This document shows positions 1-12,909 of a DNA stretch of 64,000 bases, piece by piece. The notes below the pieces were generated by a model that saw only the letters and a list, made by a program, of their open reading frames with translations, did not search any database and was not told where the DNA came from. The stretch is taken from the NCBI GenBank assembly GCA_030015575.1, contig JASDDO010000014.1, positions 163,589,911-163,653,910 of the forward strand. The letters run 5' to 3'. This stretch comes from Agapanthus africanus. Taxonomy: Eukaryota; Streptophyta; Magnoliopsida; Asparagales; Amaryllidaceae. Every line of letters starts with the position of its first letter. The stretch's first letter is position 1. The position numbers and the translations under genes are program-made.

Positions 1-2640
1 ACCATGTTCCCACCAGTGGGTGTCGGTGCCTCAGCGCCGCAGGAAGAATCTCCCAAGAGGTCGGTCTTCGATTGACTGGCGATCACAACGGCCTCTCTCA
101 ACGGGAGGTCCAAAGCTGATGTCTCAGTCTTCAACAGGCTGGGCAAGAACCCAAACGGGCCCGCAAAGTGGCTCATGATACCTGATGGGACTGCACCAAA
201 ACGGATAGCCCTCCCAATTTCTGCTATGGGTGAAGTCGTCAAAGGTGCTTTCTCTACCAGAAAGTCGGTCTTTGAAAGATTGGTCGGCCCTTCTCAAACC
301 CTATTAAGGACGTCAGTCTTCAACAGGTTGATACCAATAGCATCCTCTCAGCAAAGCCGGGGGCATGAAGAAGCCGTTTCTAAATCTGTGGCGGCCCCGT
401 CTGCAAGACACGCTTGACGTCATCACTGGCGCCGAGTGAGAAAAGCTGTGGGCAACTCCCCCTCTGGACTTACCTCACCAGCTCCAATGGTGGAAGTTGA
501 CGCTGCTATTCCAACCGAGAACAACTTTGATCTACCCAAGATGGTACGCAAGAACTCTCCAACGGCGGTGCTAAAGAAATCGCTCCTGCCTGCAGAAACC
601 ACAATGCATGCAAAGCCGGAGTGCCCCCATTAACGGCTCTCCTTGCAAATTCACAGGGTCTGGCAAAAATTCTAGGACTCCGTGATTGATCAAAACTACT
701 CTCGTCGACCAAAGAAATCGATGGCTCGGCAAGAGGAAGATCACTCCTCCATCATATAGTGAGGGGCTTTTTCTACACAGGTGCCTGTTACAACGGCTCC
801 TTCAACTTCAACCTCCCACAAAAGGATGAGGCCAGAGAAAATCTCACCGCTGGCGGCAAATTCCAAAGGCGATGGACTCAAACACCCAAAGTCTAGGGGC
901 ATGATCGTATATACGGTCCACATGGCTTCCGAGAAAGAAGAAAGCCGTGCTTTCGTAGGACATCGACAGCAAACTCGGTCGCTGACAAAAGCTCAGGAGC
1001 AACAACAAAAGCTCCAAGAGATGCTGACCAAAATGGCGGCACTTACTGGGCAGAAAGAAAGCCGGGACACAACAGCCGAACAACGCCAGGAGCATGAGAC
1101 CAATACAGAGTTCCTACGAAGGGTGCTAGAAAGAAAGGACAAGGAAGCTGCTGAGCAGGCTGCTAACATAAAGCAGATAGCTCTCTTATTCCAAGACATG
1201 GTTAGGATGATGATCCCCGGCCGAGGATCCGCCGATAATCATAGGGGATGACAGAGGGGAAACATCAAACCCCCTTCCGGCCTTATCGGAATCCAAGGAG
1301 GAAAAAATCTCCAAGGCTGCTCTTGATGATTATATAGCTCAACAAATAAGAGCTCATCAAGCTAATGAAGCCGCATGCTAAATCGTTAGAACCGTGCGAC
1401 CGTATCCAGGTTGGTATGACCAAATTAAATACCCGTCGGGATATATGATCCCAAGTTCCATGTGTACAAGGGGACAGGCAACCCACATCAGCACGTCGCG
1501 CAGTTCAGACCTCTTTGCGGCAACACTGGAGGCGATGACAAACTATTACTTCACCAGTTCGTTGGCAGCCTGTCAGAGATAGCCTTTGAATGGTACTCGA
1601 AGCTCCCAAATGACTCTATGATGACATTCACAGAGATGGAACTGTTGTTTATACAGCGGTTCGCCAACGTAAGCGAGCGCACCCCGATTACGGCATTAAT
1701 TAATGCCAGGATAAAGCCAGGAGAAACCTGGGTCCATTATGCAATTCTGTGGCGGAACCTATGGTCAAAGTGCGAACAACGCATTGAAGAATCCTCTACA
1801 GTGGGCATGTTCATCGGAACCCTAGATCCTCAAACGACTGTGTCCCAGTTCATGACGTTCTTCAAACCAACAACCTTTCAAGCTCTGATCGATAAACTGG
1901 CTCAAATAGACCAGATGGGCCATGGGCCTTCCTCCTCAAGTAAGGACCCTCGAAACGCCAAGGGTAAAGGGAAAGCGGCTTTTGTTACTAACACTCAACA
2001 ATAACCGAGTGGCCCAAAACTGGCTGCTCGCCAAAACAACGCACGTCCACGCCTAACCCTGGAAGAAAGGCTAGGACGCGCTCACTCGTTTCCGCGCGAT
2101 AAGACGATAAGACTATTTGAGTTAGCAATGCGTAACAAACTCATCATATTGACAGACCCACGGCGTCCACCGCTACCCGGCGACGTCAACAACCCCAACT
2201 ACTGCTCCTATCACAGAATGGTGAGCCACCCAATTGAGGATTGGTATGTCTTCAAGAACTGGGTCGAGGATCGGTATCAATAGGAGAAGTTCACGCTATC
2301 TGAGAACTGGAGGGTGAACCCACCACAGAAGCACACTCCCAAAAAGATGGATGCGCCAAGGGCATCATGCTCGCTCGTGGAAGAAACTCTCTTTCAACTA
2401 AAACCAAAAGAATGCTGAAAGATCTACAGGCATGTCCGGTAGTCAGGTGGAAAAGCCCACTTGAACCCGAAATCATCGAAGGGATGCTGAAACCACGTCC
2501 CGTACCGAAAATTATTGACAAAGGGCAAAATCCCCAAGTCAAGCTTTCAAAGTCTTCGAAGAAAAAGAAGAAGACCAAGAAGCTTGTGCAACCTGCCGAG
2601 TATGAAGACATGCGCAAGATGCCCAATTTAAAAGGTTGTT
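1..2640 (+). pseudogene. T1 gag remnant
   Basis: Decayed gag (capsid/nucleocapsid polyprotein). The N-terminal part holds several copies of a short S-V-F-x-R-L motif (seen near 61, 145, 265 and 318). A charged, Gln-rich stretch follows near 980-1200. The capsid-like region (about 1400-2000) contains W-Y-S-K-L-P and R-T-P-I-T-A-L-I-N-A-R, closely matching T2. A module beginning with a SFPRDK-like stretch and a zinc-knuckle-like Y-C-S-Y-H core lies at about 2073-2330. A Lys-rich tail follows. I recognise no protease between this and the next segment. Broken fossil. Confidence 0.8.
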
Positions 2641-3520
2641 AAAGTGCCAAGGTGTACCCCTCGAACAAACTGTTCGGCAAGCCCAATTCTACCAAAAAAT
2701 GGGATATCCTGGAACCCAGCGAAAGATGCCTAACGGGAAGATGGAGACAACCGGGCTCAGATACATTCGGTCCAAGAAACGGGAGCAGTTCCACAGCTGC
2801 CACGTCATAAACAGCTTCAGCGAAGAGGGAAACACTCTTCCAAATGGCCGTGACGTTGAAACAAAGTGAAATCCCGCTCTGAGAACGTTAAGTCCGTCGC
2901 TCGAAGAACAAATAGACAAGCTAATAAAAGAAGCTTGTCAAAAGAGCCGAGACAATCACAGCCGTGAAATGGCCATTTATGAAAAGGCCAGGACGCAGCG
3001 CCTCCATCAGCAATCTGCGGAGAAAGAAGACTGCAACGCCCTTTATCTCCAGCCCGGTGTATGTCCTCGTAAAAGGGAAAAATCCCGAAATAAAAGCAAG
3101 GACGGGACAAAGAGCCCAAAAAACGTTCACAAACAACAAGGCGGATCTAAGAAACCATGCTATCAAGAAAAACTCGGTTGGAACCCGTCCTTTATAAAGA
3201 AAATGGGTCGGGAATACACTTTCCCCCAAGACAAGATGAGGAAAATATTCAACTTTGTCTTGAAGTATCAAATGAAGACGCTCCTGGAGTCTCGTCATCC
3301 CGAACAAATAAATAAGGTCCATCATCCAGATTATTGCTCCTACCACCAAGCAATAGGTCATCCCCTTGAAGATTGCTTCACCTTCAAAGACTGGGTAGAA
3401 GACCAGTATCAACAAAGCAGGTTCGCTTTATCCAACGGCTGGAGGGTAACCCCGCCGCAAAAGCATAGGCCAAAGAGGATCTATACCATGAGGATAAGAC
3501 CTGCTCAACACAAAAAATAG
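2640..3520 (+). pseudogene. T1 linker before RT, with second CHHC module
   Basis: This stretch matches the T2 segment between protease and RT. Residues such as E-Q-x-D-K-L-I-x-E-A and A-I-Y-E-K-A near 2900-3000 are shared with T2. A gag-like module at about 3206-3460 (Y-T-F-P-Q-D-K-M, then C-S-Y-H-Q-A-I-G-H-P-L-E-D-C, then F-K-D-W-V-E-D-Q-Y-Q) is a diverged duplicate of the gag CHHC module of the same element. C-x2-H-x4-H-x4-C could bind zinc like a nucleocapsid knuckle. That is inference from spacing only. Confidence 0.7.
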
Positions 3521-3577
3521 AAGCGAACTCGTACTTGCCACATGATAACATTCTCAAAGGAGTGAGGGCATGAGACT

Positions 3578-5180
3578 ATGGATAGCCTACGCATGTGCTT
3601 CGCAAGTGAAGACGAGGACGAGGTGATCTCCGAGTTTCCACCGGCACCAAAAGAGCTGGAAGATGGGATACATACTACGGCGGACAATCTAAGGAAAATT
3701 GACTTAGGGACAGAAAATGATCCGAGGCCGACATTCGTCAGTGAGCTGCTATCTGAAAAACAGGTAGCCACGTTAAAAGACGTGCTCATGCAATTAAAAG
3801 ACTGCTTCGTATGGAACTATTTCAAGAAGCCGGGTCTAGATCCAAAGGTGGCAGTACATAAACTGGCCATATCGCCGGACATTAAGCCAGTCAAACAAGC
3901 GCCAAGAAGAATGCGGCTCGAACCTGAGATGAGTATAAATGCTGAGGTCAAGAAACTAATCGACTCCGGCTTCATCCAAGAAGTTCAATATCCTGACTGG
4001 ATCGCCAACACCGTTCCGGTGATGAAGAAAAATGGGACGGTGCGTATCTGCGTGGACTCTCAGGACCTCAACTAAGCTTGCTCGAAGGATGACTTCCCAT
4101 TACCTGTTACCGAGCTGATGATCGATAACACGTCTACCCATGAGGTCTTCTTTTTCATGGATGGATCTTCAAGATACAATCAAATAAAAATGCATCGTCA
4201 AGATAAAAAACATACCGCCTTCCGGACTCCGCTGGGCATATTTTGCTATAAGGTGATGCCCTTCGGTCTGAAGAACGCTGGCGCTACCTACCAGAGGGCC
4301 ATGAGAAAGATCTTTGATGACCTCATCCACGAGATCGTCAAATGCTACATCAAAGACCTTGTGATTAAAAGCAGATCTCATGAGGAACATTGGGAAGATC
4401 TAAAAATTGTGTTCCGGTGTCTTCGGAAATATAATTTGAAGATGAATCCTCTAAAATGCGCGTTTGGAGTCTCCTCAGGCAAATTCCTAGGATTCATCAT
4501 ATGGCACCAGGGTATCGAAATCGATCTCTCAAAGATCAAGGCGTTTATGGAAATGTCCACGCCAAGAACTCTCAAACAATTGCGATCTCTTCAAGGAAAG
4601 CTCGCATATATCCGGCAGTTCATAGCCAACCTATCCGGCGGTTCAAAGAAGGGAACCCCATTCGTCTGGGATCAAAAGTGCCAAAATGCACTAAACGAAA
4701 TCAAGCAATACCTACAAAATACGCTGGTATTGGCCGCTCCGGTTAAGGGAAAACCCCTTATCCTATATACGACGGCCCTTGAGGGTTCTCTAGGCGTGTT
4801 ATGGGCATAAGAGAACAATCAGGAAAAAGAGAGAGCTCTGTACTATTTGAGTCGATTTATCCTGGGGGCAGAAAACAACTACACCCCCATTAAAAAGTAT
4901 TGCCCAGCACTGATCTTCGCGATAACGAAGCTCAGACATTACGCCTTGGCACATGAGGTCCATCTCATATCAAAGGTGGATTCTCTCAAATATATGATGT
5001 TGAGGGCCATACTAACAGGAAGTCTTGCCAAATGGGCCCTCCTCTTGATGGAGTTCTCAATAACGTATCGACCCCTCAATGCAGTGAAAGGCCAGGCCAT
5101 TGCCGACTTTCTCGCGGAGCATCCGATACCAGCCGACTCCCCCTTAAATTGCGAGTTGTCGGATGAACATGTGTTCGACA
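3578..5180 (+). pseudogene. T1 reverse transcriptase and first RNase H remnant
   Basis: RT copies element RNA into DNA and RNase H removes the RNA strand. Visible here are the acidic lead-in E-F-P-P-A-P-K-E-L-E-D-G-I, then K-Q-A-P-R-R-M-R, the palm stretch with M-P-F-G-L-K-N-A-G-A-T-Y-Q-R-A-M, the connection A-F-G-V-S-S-G-K-F-L-G-F, and the RNase H stretch from about 4730 with A-L-I-F-A-I-T-K-L-R-H-Y-A-L-A-H-E-V. Protein similarity to T2 is high throughout. Broken fossil. Confidence 0.88.
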
Positions 5181-5216
5181 CAATCGAAGGAGAGAAGGAA
5201 GAAAATGATTCCCAAT

Positions 5217-5862
5217 GGGAACTCTACTTCGATGGAGCATCTTCTATGAAGCGGCAAAAGCAAAACACCCCCATAATCAAAGCCGGGGTGGGCCTTATCT
5301 TCTTGACCCGCAAGGAGGGATATTACGTTACACCCTTTCTTTAATAGAGCCAAGGACTAATAATGAAGCTGAATATGAAGCTTTGATAGAAGGTATCAAG
5401 ATCGCTGTCGACAAGGGAATCAAAGACCTCCTTATATATGGAGACTCCCAGCTGATCGTTAGCCAAGTAAATGGAGACTATCAGACATGCAAACCAGAGC
5501 TGATAAAGTATGGTGAAAAAGCGCAACAACTGTTGACACAAATCCCCTTCTTTATCCTGGAGAGTATAACGCATGCAGAAAACAGCAAGGCGGATGCATT
5601 AGCCAAATTAGCTAAGGAACTGGCCGATGAAGACCTTGATGACGTAAAGATCATCATGCAAAGTCGTAGGATCCTCGTGCTAACAGAAATATCTTCGGGA
5701 GACTTAACAAAGCCATCCGAAGGAAAGGAAACGACTGAACAAGTAACCCTTCAAATAAGGGACAAAGAAAAGGTCAATGATTGGAGGGAAGTCTTCATAG
5801 ACTACTTCAAATCCCAACGAACGCCCAAAATCGCGACGTCTCTACTTCAGCTCATGAAATGA
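5217..5862 (+). pseudogene. T1 second (archaeal-like) RNase H remnant
   Basis: The domain opens with W-E-L-Y-F-D-G-A-S-S, continues with T-N-N-E-A-E-Y-E-A-L-I and Y-G-D-S-Q-L-I-V-S-Q-V-N-G-D-Y, and ends with K-A-D-A-L-A-K. These are the acidic-residue blocks of the extra RNase H (aRNH) carried by Tat-lineage elements after the ordinary RNase H. It is followed by a linker toward integrase. Broken fossil. Confidence 0.82.
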
Positions 5863-6825
5863 GCTCTGTCCTTCGCCTTCGTCAATGATACTCTATGTAA
5901 GAGATCGTTCGACTGTCTATGACTAAGATGCCTGGGACTGGAGGAAACAAAGAAAGTTGTTCAAGAAATTCACGATGGAATCTGCGGTTCTGACCAAGCT
6001 GGGCCAAAAATGAAGCTGAAGATTAAAAGAATGGGTTACTATTGGCCCACAATGATTCAGGACTGCCTCGAATATGCGAAGCAGTGTCACTCATGCCAAA
6101 TTCACTGGGACTTCATCCACTAACATCCAAATCCGCTACACCCAACAGTAGCTAGCAGGTCGTTCGAAATGTGGGAAACCGATATAATTGGCCCCATCGA
6201 GCCAGTATCGTCCAAAGGACATCGGTTCATACTGGCAACGACCGACCACTTCTCTAAGTGGCAGAAGCAGTACCACTAATGGAGGTGAAGACGGAGAATA
6301 TCCTCCATTTCTTCAGGACACATGTCATCTATCAAATCGGCACTCCGCGACGAATTATCTCGGATAATGGGCCAGCTTATAGAAGTCATAAAATCAGCCG
6401 TTTCGCACAACAGCATAAAATAGATTGGAGACACTCTTCAGTCTATAATTCTCGAGCCAACGGTCTAGCTGAAGCTTTCAACAAGACCTTGACGAAGATT
6501 TTAAAGAAAACAGTGTCCAGAAATAAGAGAGACTGTCACGAAAGGTTGTATGAAGCTCTCTGGGCGTACCGAACAACGTTCAAAACAGCGACAAATACAA
6601 AACCATACGCGTTGGTATTCGGCACGGAAGCAGTGCTTCTCCTAGAAATAGTACTCCCTTCTCTACGAGTAGCGGTTCGATACGAGCCGACAGATGAAGA
6701 AAATGCTCATCTTCGGCTTGAGGAGCTCGATGCCCTCGACGAAACTCGCCTTATAGCACAGCAAAACCTAGAAGCTTATAAGGCAAGAATGACACGGTCA
6801 TATGAAAGACTGACCAGGTCGAGAA
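5863..6825 (+). pseudogene. T1 integrase remnant, N-terminal and core part
   Basis: Integrase joins element DNA to the target. The zinc-binding end lies around 5960-6110 (H-S-C-Q-I-H after a Tyr-Tyr-Trp-Pro stretch). The catalytic core follows: R-R-I-I-S-D-N-G-P-A-Y-R-S near 6340 and N-G-L-A-E-A-F-N-K-T-L near 6460. The reading is interrupted at 6826 by chromovirus F. Its continuation lies at 12992. Confidence 0.85.
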
Positions 6826-6941
6826 TGTAACGACTCTGTTTTTACTATATGAAATTTTTTAAAGTTAATGTACAGAATGGAGTTTGCAAGCCTGACTACA
6901 ATTTAAAAGTTATTATTGTTTAAGAACAGCAAGAAAGCACT

Positions 6942-7002
6942 TGTAGCTCACTGGTAAAGCCTTGCACTGCTGTGACGTAGCCCCTGTGTTTTCGAATCCC
7001 AT
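6942..7002 (+). promoter_or_regulatory. tRNA-like box A/box B sequence in the F LTR
   Basis: TAGCTCACTGG (from 6944) fits the pol III internal box A (TRGCNNAGYNGG) with one position missing. TTTTCGAATCC (6990-7000 area) fits box B (GGTTCGANTCC). Their spacing, about 46 bases, is that of a tRNA. The flanks do not pair as an acceptor stem, so it is not a tRNA gene. The same block sits at the same LTR position in E, B and A. It may be an old tRNA-derived SINE head absorbed by the LTR, or a tRNA-like motif of the LTR itself. Confidence 0.6.
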
Positions 7003-7380
7003 CTGCCACATATATTTTTTCTGAATTTTCCTTTTAAACTTCTTAGAAGCCAAAAAGTTTACACGTGCAATACACGTAAAAATAAAAAGATGGAAAAAAT
7101 AAACATGTGTAAAATGTTGTGTACACTGAGGAGGATATATGTCACCAATCTGACGGCTCACCTCAGAAAATCGACCGGCGAGATCGGCTATTCCACCGGC
7201 GCCGACGGGTGAACCGTAAGAAAAAGTGCCCGGGTCTTGCACACAAAACCCTTTGGCCTACCCCACAACCCTTGTTCTGTTTATTTTCTCTGCAATTTAA
7301 CAGAGAAGTAAATTTTATTCTTTAATCCAATTTTAAATGCATTTTAATTCTTTCTTACATTCCAAAACCCTAATTTCACC

Positions 7381-7390
7381 CTATAAATAC
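7381..7390 (+). promoter_or_regulatory. TATA-like box of the F LTR
   Basis: CTATAAATAC in an AT/CCCTA-rich context. The B LTR has CTATAAATAT at the corresponding place (51431), and E and A have CTACAAATAC/CC there. A likely pol II start would lie about 30 bases downstream. Inference from position and conservation. Confidence 0.5.
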
Positions 7391-9642
7391 AACCCCATAC
7401 CCTAGCCCCTTTTCATTCTGAAATCAATAGCCAAAATTATCAAAATTTTCCAAGTCCAAGAAGAGTACAAGTGGAGTTAGCCCAAGGTCAAAATCCGGCG
7501 AGGATCTACATAAGTTCTGGCGACCCCTCGACGTTACGAAGGCTACCACCCTAATCCTCTACCTCTCCTCTTTCCTTTTTGCTTGTATGTCCCACTTCTT
7601 ATTCTACTCTTTTACCTTAAAAAAGTTCACTTTTCAAAACACGTCGGTAAGTGGAGTTACCACCGACATTTCTCTCTAAAACCCAGAAAATTTTATTAAT
7701 TCTTTCATAACTTACATTCAAACTCTTACCCTATAATTATAACCTTGAATCTAATGTTTAGAATTCGTTTTCACTCAAATACAACATGCTAGATTACTTT
7801 AAATCAACTTTTATATTTAAATACTATGTACTTTCTATACGACATCTTTTAATTGTTTTGCTTAGCATACATTTAAAAAACTTCACGAGATAATGACCTA
7901 CCTCTCACATACACACATATTGACATAGCACGATTCTCTTGAGACATAACTTTTGCGGCAAAATACGATTTTTCATCAAAATACCTTGAACTATAAAAAC
8001 CCGTTTTCTTTTAAATAGTATTATCAAATTCTTTGCAATTATACCTCTACAACCCATTTTGGGGAACCCGCTATTGGATGGTGCTGATTATTGCACATCC
8101 TCGGGACTAGTAGAGCGAGATGCAGATCTCCTCACGGAGTATACGATCTCGAAAGAATTTTGATACGATTTTTAAGAAAAACGAGATTTTCTACTTAATA
8201 AATAAAATTAATTTTTAATAATTATATAAATATTATCAAACCATATATTTTTAATATATAATAAAATTCCATGTTTTCTAGAAAATAAAAGAATGACAGG
8301 TTTCATTAAAATACCATCAAGTATCAATACAAGACATGTTACACTAAAATACCATGAACTAATCAAGCTAAGTTACTATTCATTAATATACCTCACTCTT
8401 TAAAATTCACATCTATGGAAACCCTAAAGAACATATATAATTAATCAAGGTTTATTTTGAAGGTATATAAAATGTTTTTCATAAAACCCCTCGAGATATA
8501 TAAAATTACAATAAGGACCCTAGTAAATATAGGTTTAAGCGGGACCAATTTTCTTGAACCTTAGAGAGCCGGAGAAGTGGGTGCTTGCCTATTTAAGGTA
8601 GAAAACTAAAATGAGGTTATCAATGGCAATTGGCTTGAAAAAGACACAAATCCTGCCGTCCATGTGCAGCAGTTATCGATAACTCTTAAACCTAATTCAG
8701 AATCCAAATTATGTTTAAAGTGTCTGACTCAAGTCCGAGTCCAAGTATTAATCTGAATTCAATCCAAACATAAATCCAATTCAACATGAATCTAATATAC
8801 CAAACACGGACCAGAATACCAAAACAATATCAACATGAAAACTTGACTTAACTTGAACGAACCATGGTTATGACTTGACTCATTACATGACTACTTGATA
8901 CATCCTGAACTTGTTTACATGAACAACTTATACCATGGTCTCGGCAAGTCTGATAATTACCAATCAATACAATATACATTACGGGGTTTAACGGGGTAGA
9001 CTAGTACGGAATGTGTTAAAAGTGGCACGATGATGGACACTAAAAGACACCTACATGAACATCATGTGCCGTTGTCGCGTGGGTTTTGTCGGGGCCTTGT
9101 ACTTACATATTACCATAGTCCATGGTATAGTTGGACTCCTCTCGTATACACTGATACATTCTGTACCAAGGTACAAACAACTACGTAAGCATAACAAACA
9201 GAAAATTTACCAGTTCTATTCTCTTTACTTGTTTATTCCATTCTATCTTTTGGGACTTACCGAGCGCTAGTTCGCTGACGACATTCCTGTCTCTTCTTTC
9301 TATGGAATGTTCGTCAGGAGGACCCGACTCTCAGGAGACCGAGCCTGGTCAGGAAATTTGGAGCAGATCACAGAGGGGCCAGACTTCTAAGTTTTTACAT
9401 GTACTTATTTTCTTTTCAGTTCATATGCCATTGTTTAGGCATCGCTTTCTATCATTGTATTTTTCTTTTCAGTTGTATGTAAAGAAAGAATGTTAATAAA
9501 AGTTGCTGTTATTATTACATCTCTTTTTATTCCTGTGTATTCATTTATATTGCTTATTTACACTTAACGTGTTTACTTCTGAGTAAATACGTCGCGGCCC
9601 GTCATGTCTACTTCTCCGTATACTGGAAAACGAGGCATGACA

Positions 9643-9811
9643 GGTTTTGTTGGTGGCCCATGCAGATCAGTTCTGCATGGAAACCTAAGCCATATGTTAC
9701 AAGAATTATAAGAATCAGCAACTAAACATTCATTACATTTCTAAGCTTTTCAATCTATCCTAACCCTTCATTTTCTTTCAAGGTTATGGATTCAACAACA
9801 CGAGCACCAAC
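9643..9811 (+). other. F leader with degenerate primer-binding site
   Basis: Leader between the 5' LTR and gag. Chromoviruses usually have TGGTATCAGAGC (initiator-Met tRNA site) a few bases after the LTR. Here only TGGT at 9651 fits and the following bases differ, so the site is eroded or different. Nothing else is seen. Confidence 0.45.
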
Positions 9812-10960
9812 ATGAATGGAAACACTCCACCTCCTCTACTACCACCACCTACCGTAGCAGCTCCTATCAATAAGCAGACGATATTGCTTGAGGGCGATCA
9901 AGAGCCTCTTGGAGGGTCAGCAGCAGCAGACCTACTATCCTTTTGCACCGCCCAGAGACTGAGGTACCCGGAGTCAAACAATTCCGGAGCATTGCACCCT
10001 AAGAACTTTTCTGGGAAAGAGAGACCACTAGAGGCAGAGGAATGGGCTCAGTCTGTAGGAAGATGACCTGGTAGCAGCACAAGTGCCAGAGATTGTTTTG
10101 GATGAGAGGTTGCGAAACTGCAACTCACAGACAACGCCAGAGTATGGTAGAAGGCTCAAGAAAGCCGTCTTGGCCAGCCGATTGAATGGAAGACTTTTAG
10201 CGACATTTTTCGACGCGAAATACTTTTTCCGAGACTGCCAGTTTTCGATATAGAGAACAACATTTCATCCACTTGCAGCAAGGTTCGATGTGGGAACAAA
10301 TCTGTGGATGAAATATGATGCTAAGTTTACCCTGCTTAGAAGGTTCGCGGCATACCTCATCACGACTGCTGAGATCCGGGGCAAGGAAGATTTCAGCAAG
10401 GGGTTAGACCTGGAGATCCAAGCTGCATTAGCTATAGAGGATTTTCCAACCCATGATCTTGCGCTGAAGGCTGCCCGACGATATGAAGCGGTAGTGAAGA
10501 AGAAGGGCAGACCTCAGACTGCCGGTATGAAGCGCCCTGCCACTCAAATGGCAGGAGGAGCCTCTTCCAGGCCACCTTTTGTACCCAGGAGACCGGAAAT
10601 ACCATTTAACCGGCCCAGTCCAGACTTTTGCTTCTACTGCAAGAAGAATGGACACCTGGCGAAGAACTGCAGGCGTGCTAACCGCCTATGCTTAGTTTGT
10701 GGCGCATCTCTCACGCCATTAGAGATTGTCCTCATCGTCTCACCCCAGCTCCCGCACCCCGACCGGCGATCTCTTTTCTACAGCGGCCAGCTATTCAGGC
10801 TCCTGCACCTCGCTTAGCCCTACCTGCTCCACCTTCTCGTGGACCTCCTGCACAGCCTCCTCTTCAGTTTCATCAGGCACAGAGGAACATGCCTCAAGGA
10901 TAGAGGAACGGGCAAAGGAATGTGCCTCCAGCAAAGAGGAATGTACTTAGGCGTCAGGCT
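9812..10960 (+). pseudogene. F gag remnant with zinc knuckles
   Basis: The N-terminal stretch is Pro-rich (P-P-P-L-L-P-P-P-T). The middle part (10290-10550) has capsid-like residues. A nucleocapsid zinc knuckle C-F-Y-C-K-K-N-G-H-L-A-K-N-C (C-x2-C-x4-H-x4-C) lies at about 10627-10670. A second Cys-rich stretch with H-A-I-R-D-C-P follows near 10690-10740. A Pro/Ala-rich linker leads to the protease. Broken fossil. Confidence 0.75.
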
Positions 10961-11094
10961 TTCACAATGACTGTGGAAGAAGCTGAAGCCATTGGCCAAG
11001 TCATCACTAGTAACTCCCAATCTTTCAAACCTTTTCAATCCTAATACATCAATATATTTTTCTTTCTATACCTAAACATAACCTATACAACTTA

Positions 11095-11490
11095 GGTACA
11101 ATCTTAGTAGCCTCCCTATCCTCTTTAGCACTCTTCGATACTGGAGCATCATATTGCTTTATGTCGCAACGATTCGTCCGAACTCATGCGATTCCAGTTA
11201 AACTGCTCGTATCCAGCTGGAATGTCAGTTCAGAGAATAGCGTTCTAAAGGCAACTCTGGGATACGATCTGTATCCAGTGGACGTTTGCAGCAGAGAATT
11301 TTATGCGGACTTCATGGTACTAGACATACCGAACTTCGACGTAGTCTTGGGAATAGACTGGCTAGGAACGTTCTTTGCTACCATCGACTGTCGTCAAAGG
11401 AGGGTAATGTTCGAGATACCAGATCATCCGGTCTTTTATTTCAAGAGTGGAGACCGTATCCTGGAACTTAGCACCTACATGGCTAAACCA
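11095..11490 (+). pseudogene. F aspartic protease remnant
   Basis: L-F-D-T-G-A-S-Y-C-F places the active-site D-T-G at 11137-11145. Downstream, V-V-L-G-I-D-W-L (about 11340) is the conserved second block of Ty3 proteases. The enzyme cuts the gag-pol polyprotein. Confidence 0.82.
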
Positions 11491-11519
11491 AGGAAGGCAG
11501 TGATTGCAACAATACAAGC

Positions 11520-12290
11520 GGAAGAAGACAAGCCAGAGGTAGTTCGAGAGTTTGAGGATGTATTCCCTGAAGACATCTCAGGTTTGCCTCCCGATCAAGC
11601 TCTTGAATTCAGTATCGACTTAGTACCTGGTGCACAACCGGTGATCAAAGCACCATATCGGTTAAGTCCTGAAGGATTGAAGGAGATCCATACTCAGCTG
11701 GAAGAACTTTTGATGAAAGGATAGATTCGTCCCAGTACTTAAAGTTGGGGATCTCCAGTTTTGCTCGTGAAGAAGAAAGAAGGTTCATACAGAATGTGTA
11801 TAGACTACCGACCTTTGAACGAAGTGACGATAAAGAACAAGTATCCACTACCGCGCATCGACGATCTGTTCGATCTGCTAAGTGGGTCTTGTGTTTTCTC
11901 AAAACCAGATCTTCATTCAGGTTATCATCAGGTGAAGGTCAAAGAGTCTGATATTCCGAAGACGACATTAAGGACTCGCTATAGTCATTATGAGTTTCTC
12001 GTGATACCATTTGGAGTGACCAATGCACCTGCTATTTTCATGAATCTGATGAACCAAGTTTTCCGAGAGTACCTAGACATGTTTGTTGTTATTTTCATCG
12101 ACGACATCCTGATGTATTCAAAGAATCGGAAAGAGCACGCTGAGCATTTGCGGATTGTCCTAGAGACATTACGACATCATCAACTTTATGCCAAGTACAG
12201 CAAGTGCGAATTTTGGCTAGATTAAGTTGGATTTCTCGGACACATTGTTTCGGGTAAAGGAATCTCAGTAGATATGGCTAAGCTATCAGC
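11520..12290 (+). pseudogene. F reverse transcriptase remnant
   Basis: The order of blocks is typical: F-P-E-D-I-S-G-L-P-P, Y-R-L-S-P-E-G-L, then [21 protein letters not shown], the V-T-N-A-P-A-I-F-M block, and the catalytic F-I-D-D-I-L (FIDD at 12094-12105). The end block [11 protein letters not shown] is chromovirus-like. Broken fossil. Confidence 0.87.
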
Positions 12291-12299
12291 CGTCAGCGA

Positions 12300-12909
12300 A
12301 TGGCCGACACTAAGGACAGTGAAGGATATTCGAAGTATCTTGGGTTTAGCAGGATACTACCAAAGATTCATCGAAGGTTTCTCGAGATTGCAGCACCCCT
12401 GACCAAGCTCACACGTAAAGATGAAGCATTCGTGTGGTCAGAAGTATGTGAACAACCTTTTGTAGAACTCAAGTCAAGATTGACATCATCTCCTATTCTA
12501 GTAATACCGGACCAATCTGGAGAATTTTTTATGCATTGCGATGCGTCCGGAAAGGGATTAGGATGTGTTCTACACCAGCATGGAAAAGTTGTATCCTTTG
12601 CATCAAGACAGCTGAAGGTTCATGAACGCAACTATCCAACACATGACTTGGAGTTAGCAGCCGTTATCTTTGCACTTTAGATTTGGCGTCATTATCTTCT
12701 TTGAGAACGAGTGGATATATACACGGATCACAAGATTCTGAAGTATGTGTTTACTCAGAAGGAACAGAATATGCGGCAGAGAAGATGGATAGAACTTATG
12801 GCGGACTTCGACATCAACCTACAATATCATCCAGGGAAGGTGAATGTAGTTCCTGATGCACTTAGTCCCCAGCTACTATCAATGAATCTCACCGCAAAAT
12901 GGAAGCTTC
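12300..12909 (+). pseudogene. F RNase H remnant
   Basis: [12 protein letters not shown] (about 12540), [15 protein letters not shown] and Y-T-D-H-K-I-L-K-Y-V-F (about 12715) are the acidic and core blocks of the Ty3 RNase H. The segment closes with the Y-H-P-G-K-V-N-V tether motif. The 3' LTR end follows directly. Confidence 0.83.

Larger units (their letters stand above)
6826..9642 (+). mobile_element. F 5' LTR
   Basis: 2817 bp, starting TGTAACGAC and ending GGCATGACA. It belongs to the same LTR family as solo LTRs A, B and E, sharing the tRNA-like block near the start, a TATA-like box about 550 bp in, the conserved middle block with AATCCTGCCGTCCATGTGCA near 8650, and a terminal hairpin around TTTACTTCTGAGTAAA just before the end. 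Confidence 0.9.

Noticed and set aside
6942-7002. A functional tRNA gene
   Set aside because: Boxes A and B fit, but the flanks do not pair as an acceptor stem and no anticodon arm is evident. It is repeated in four LTRs of one family.
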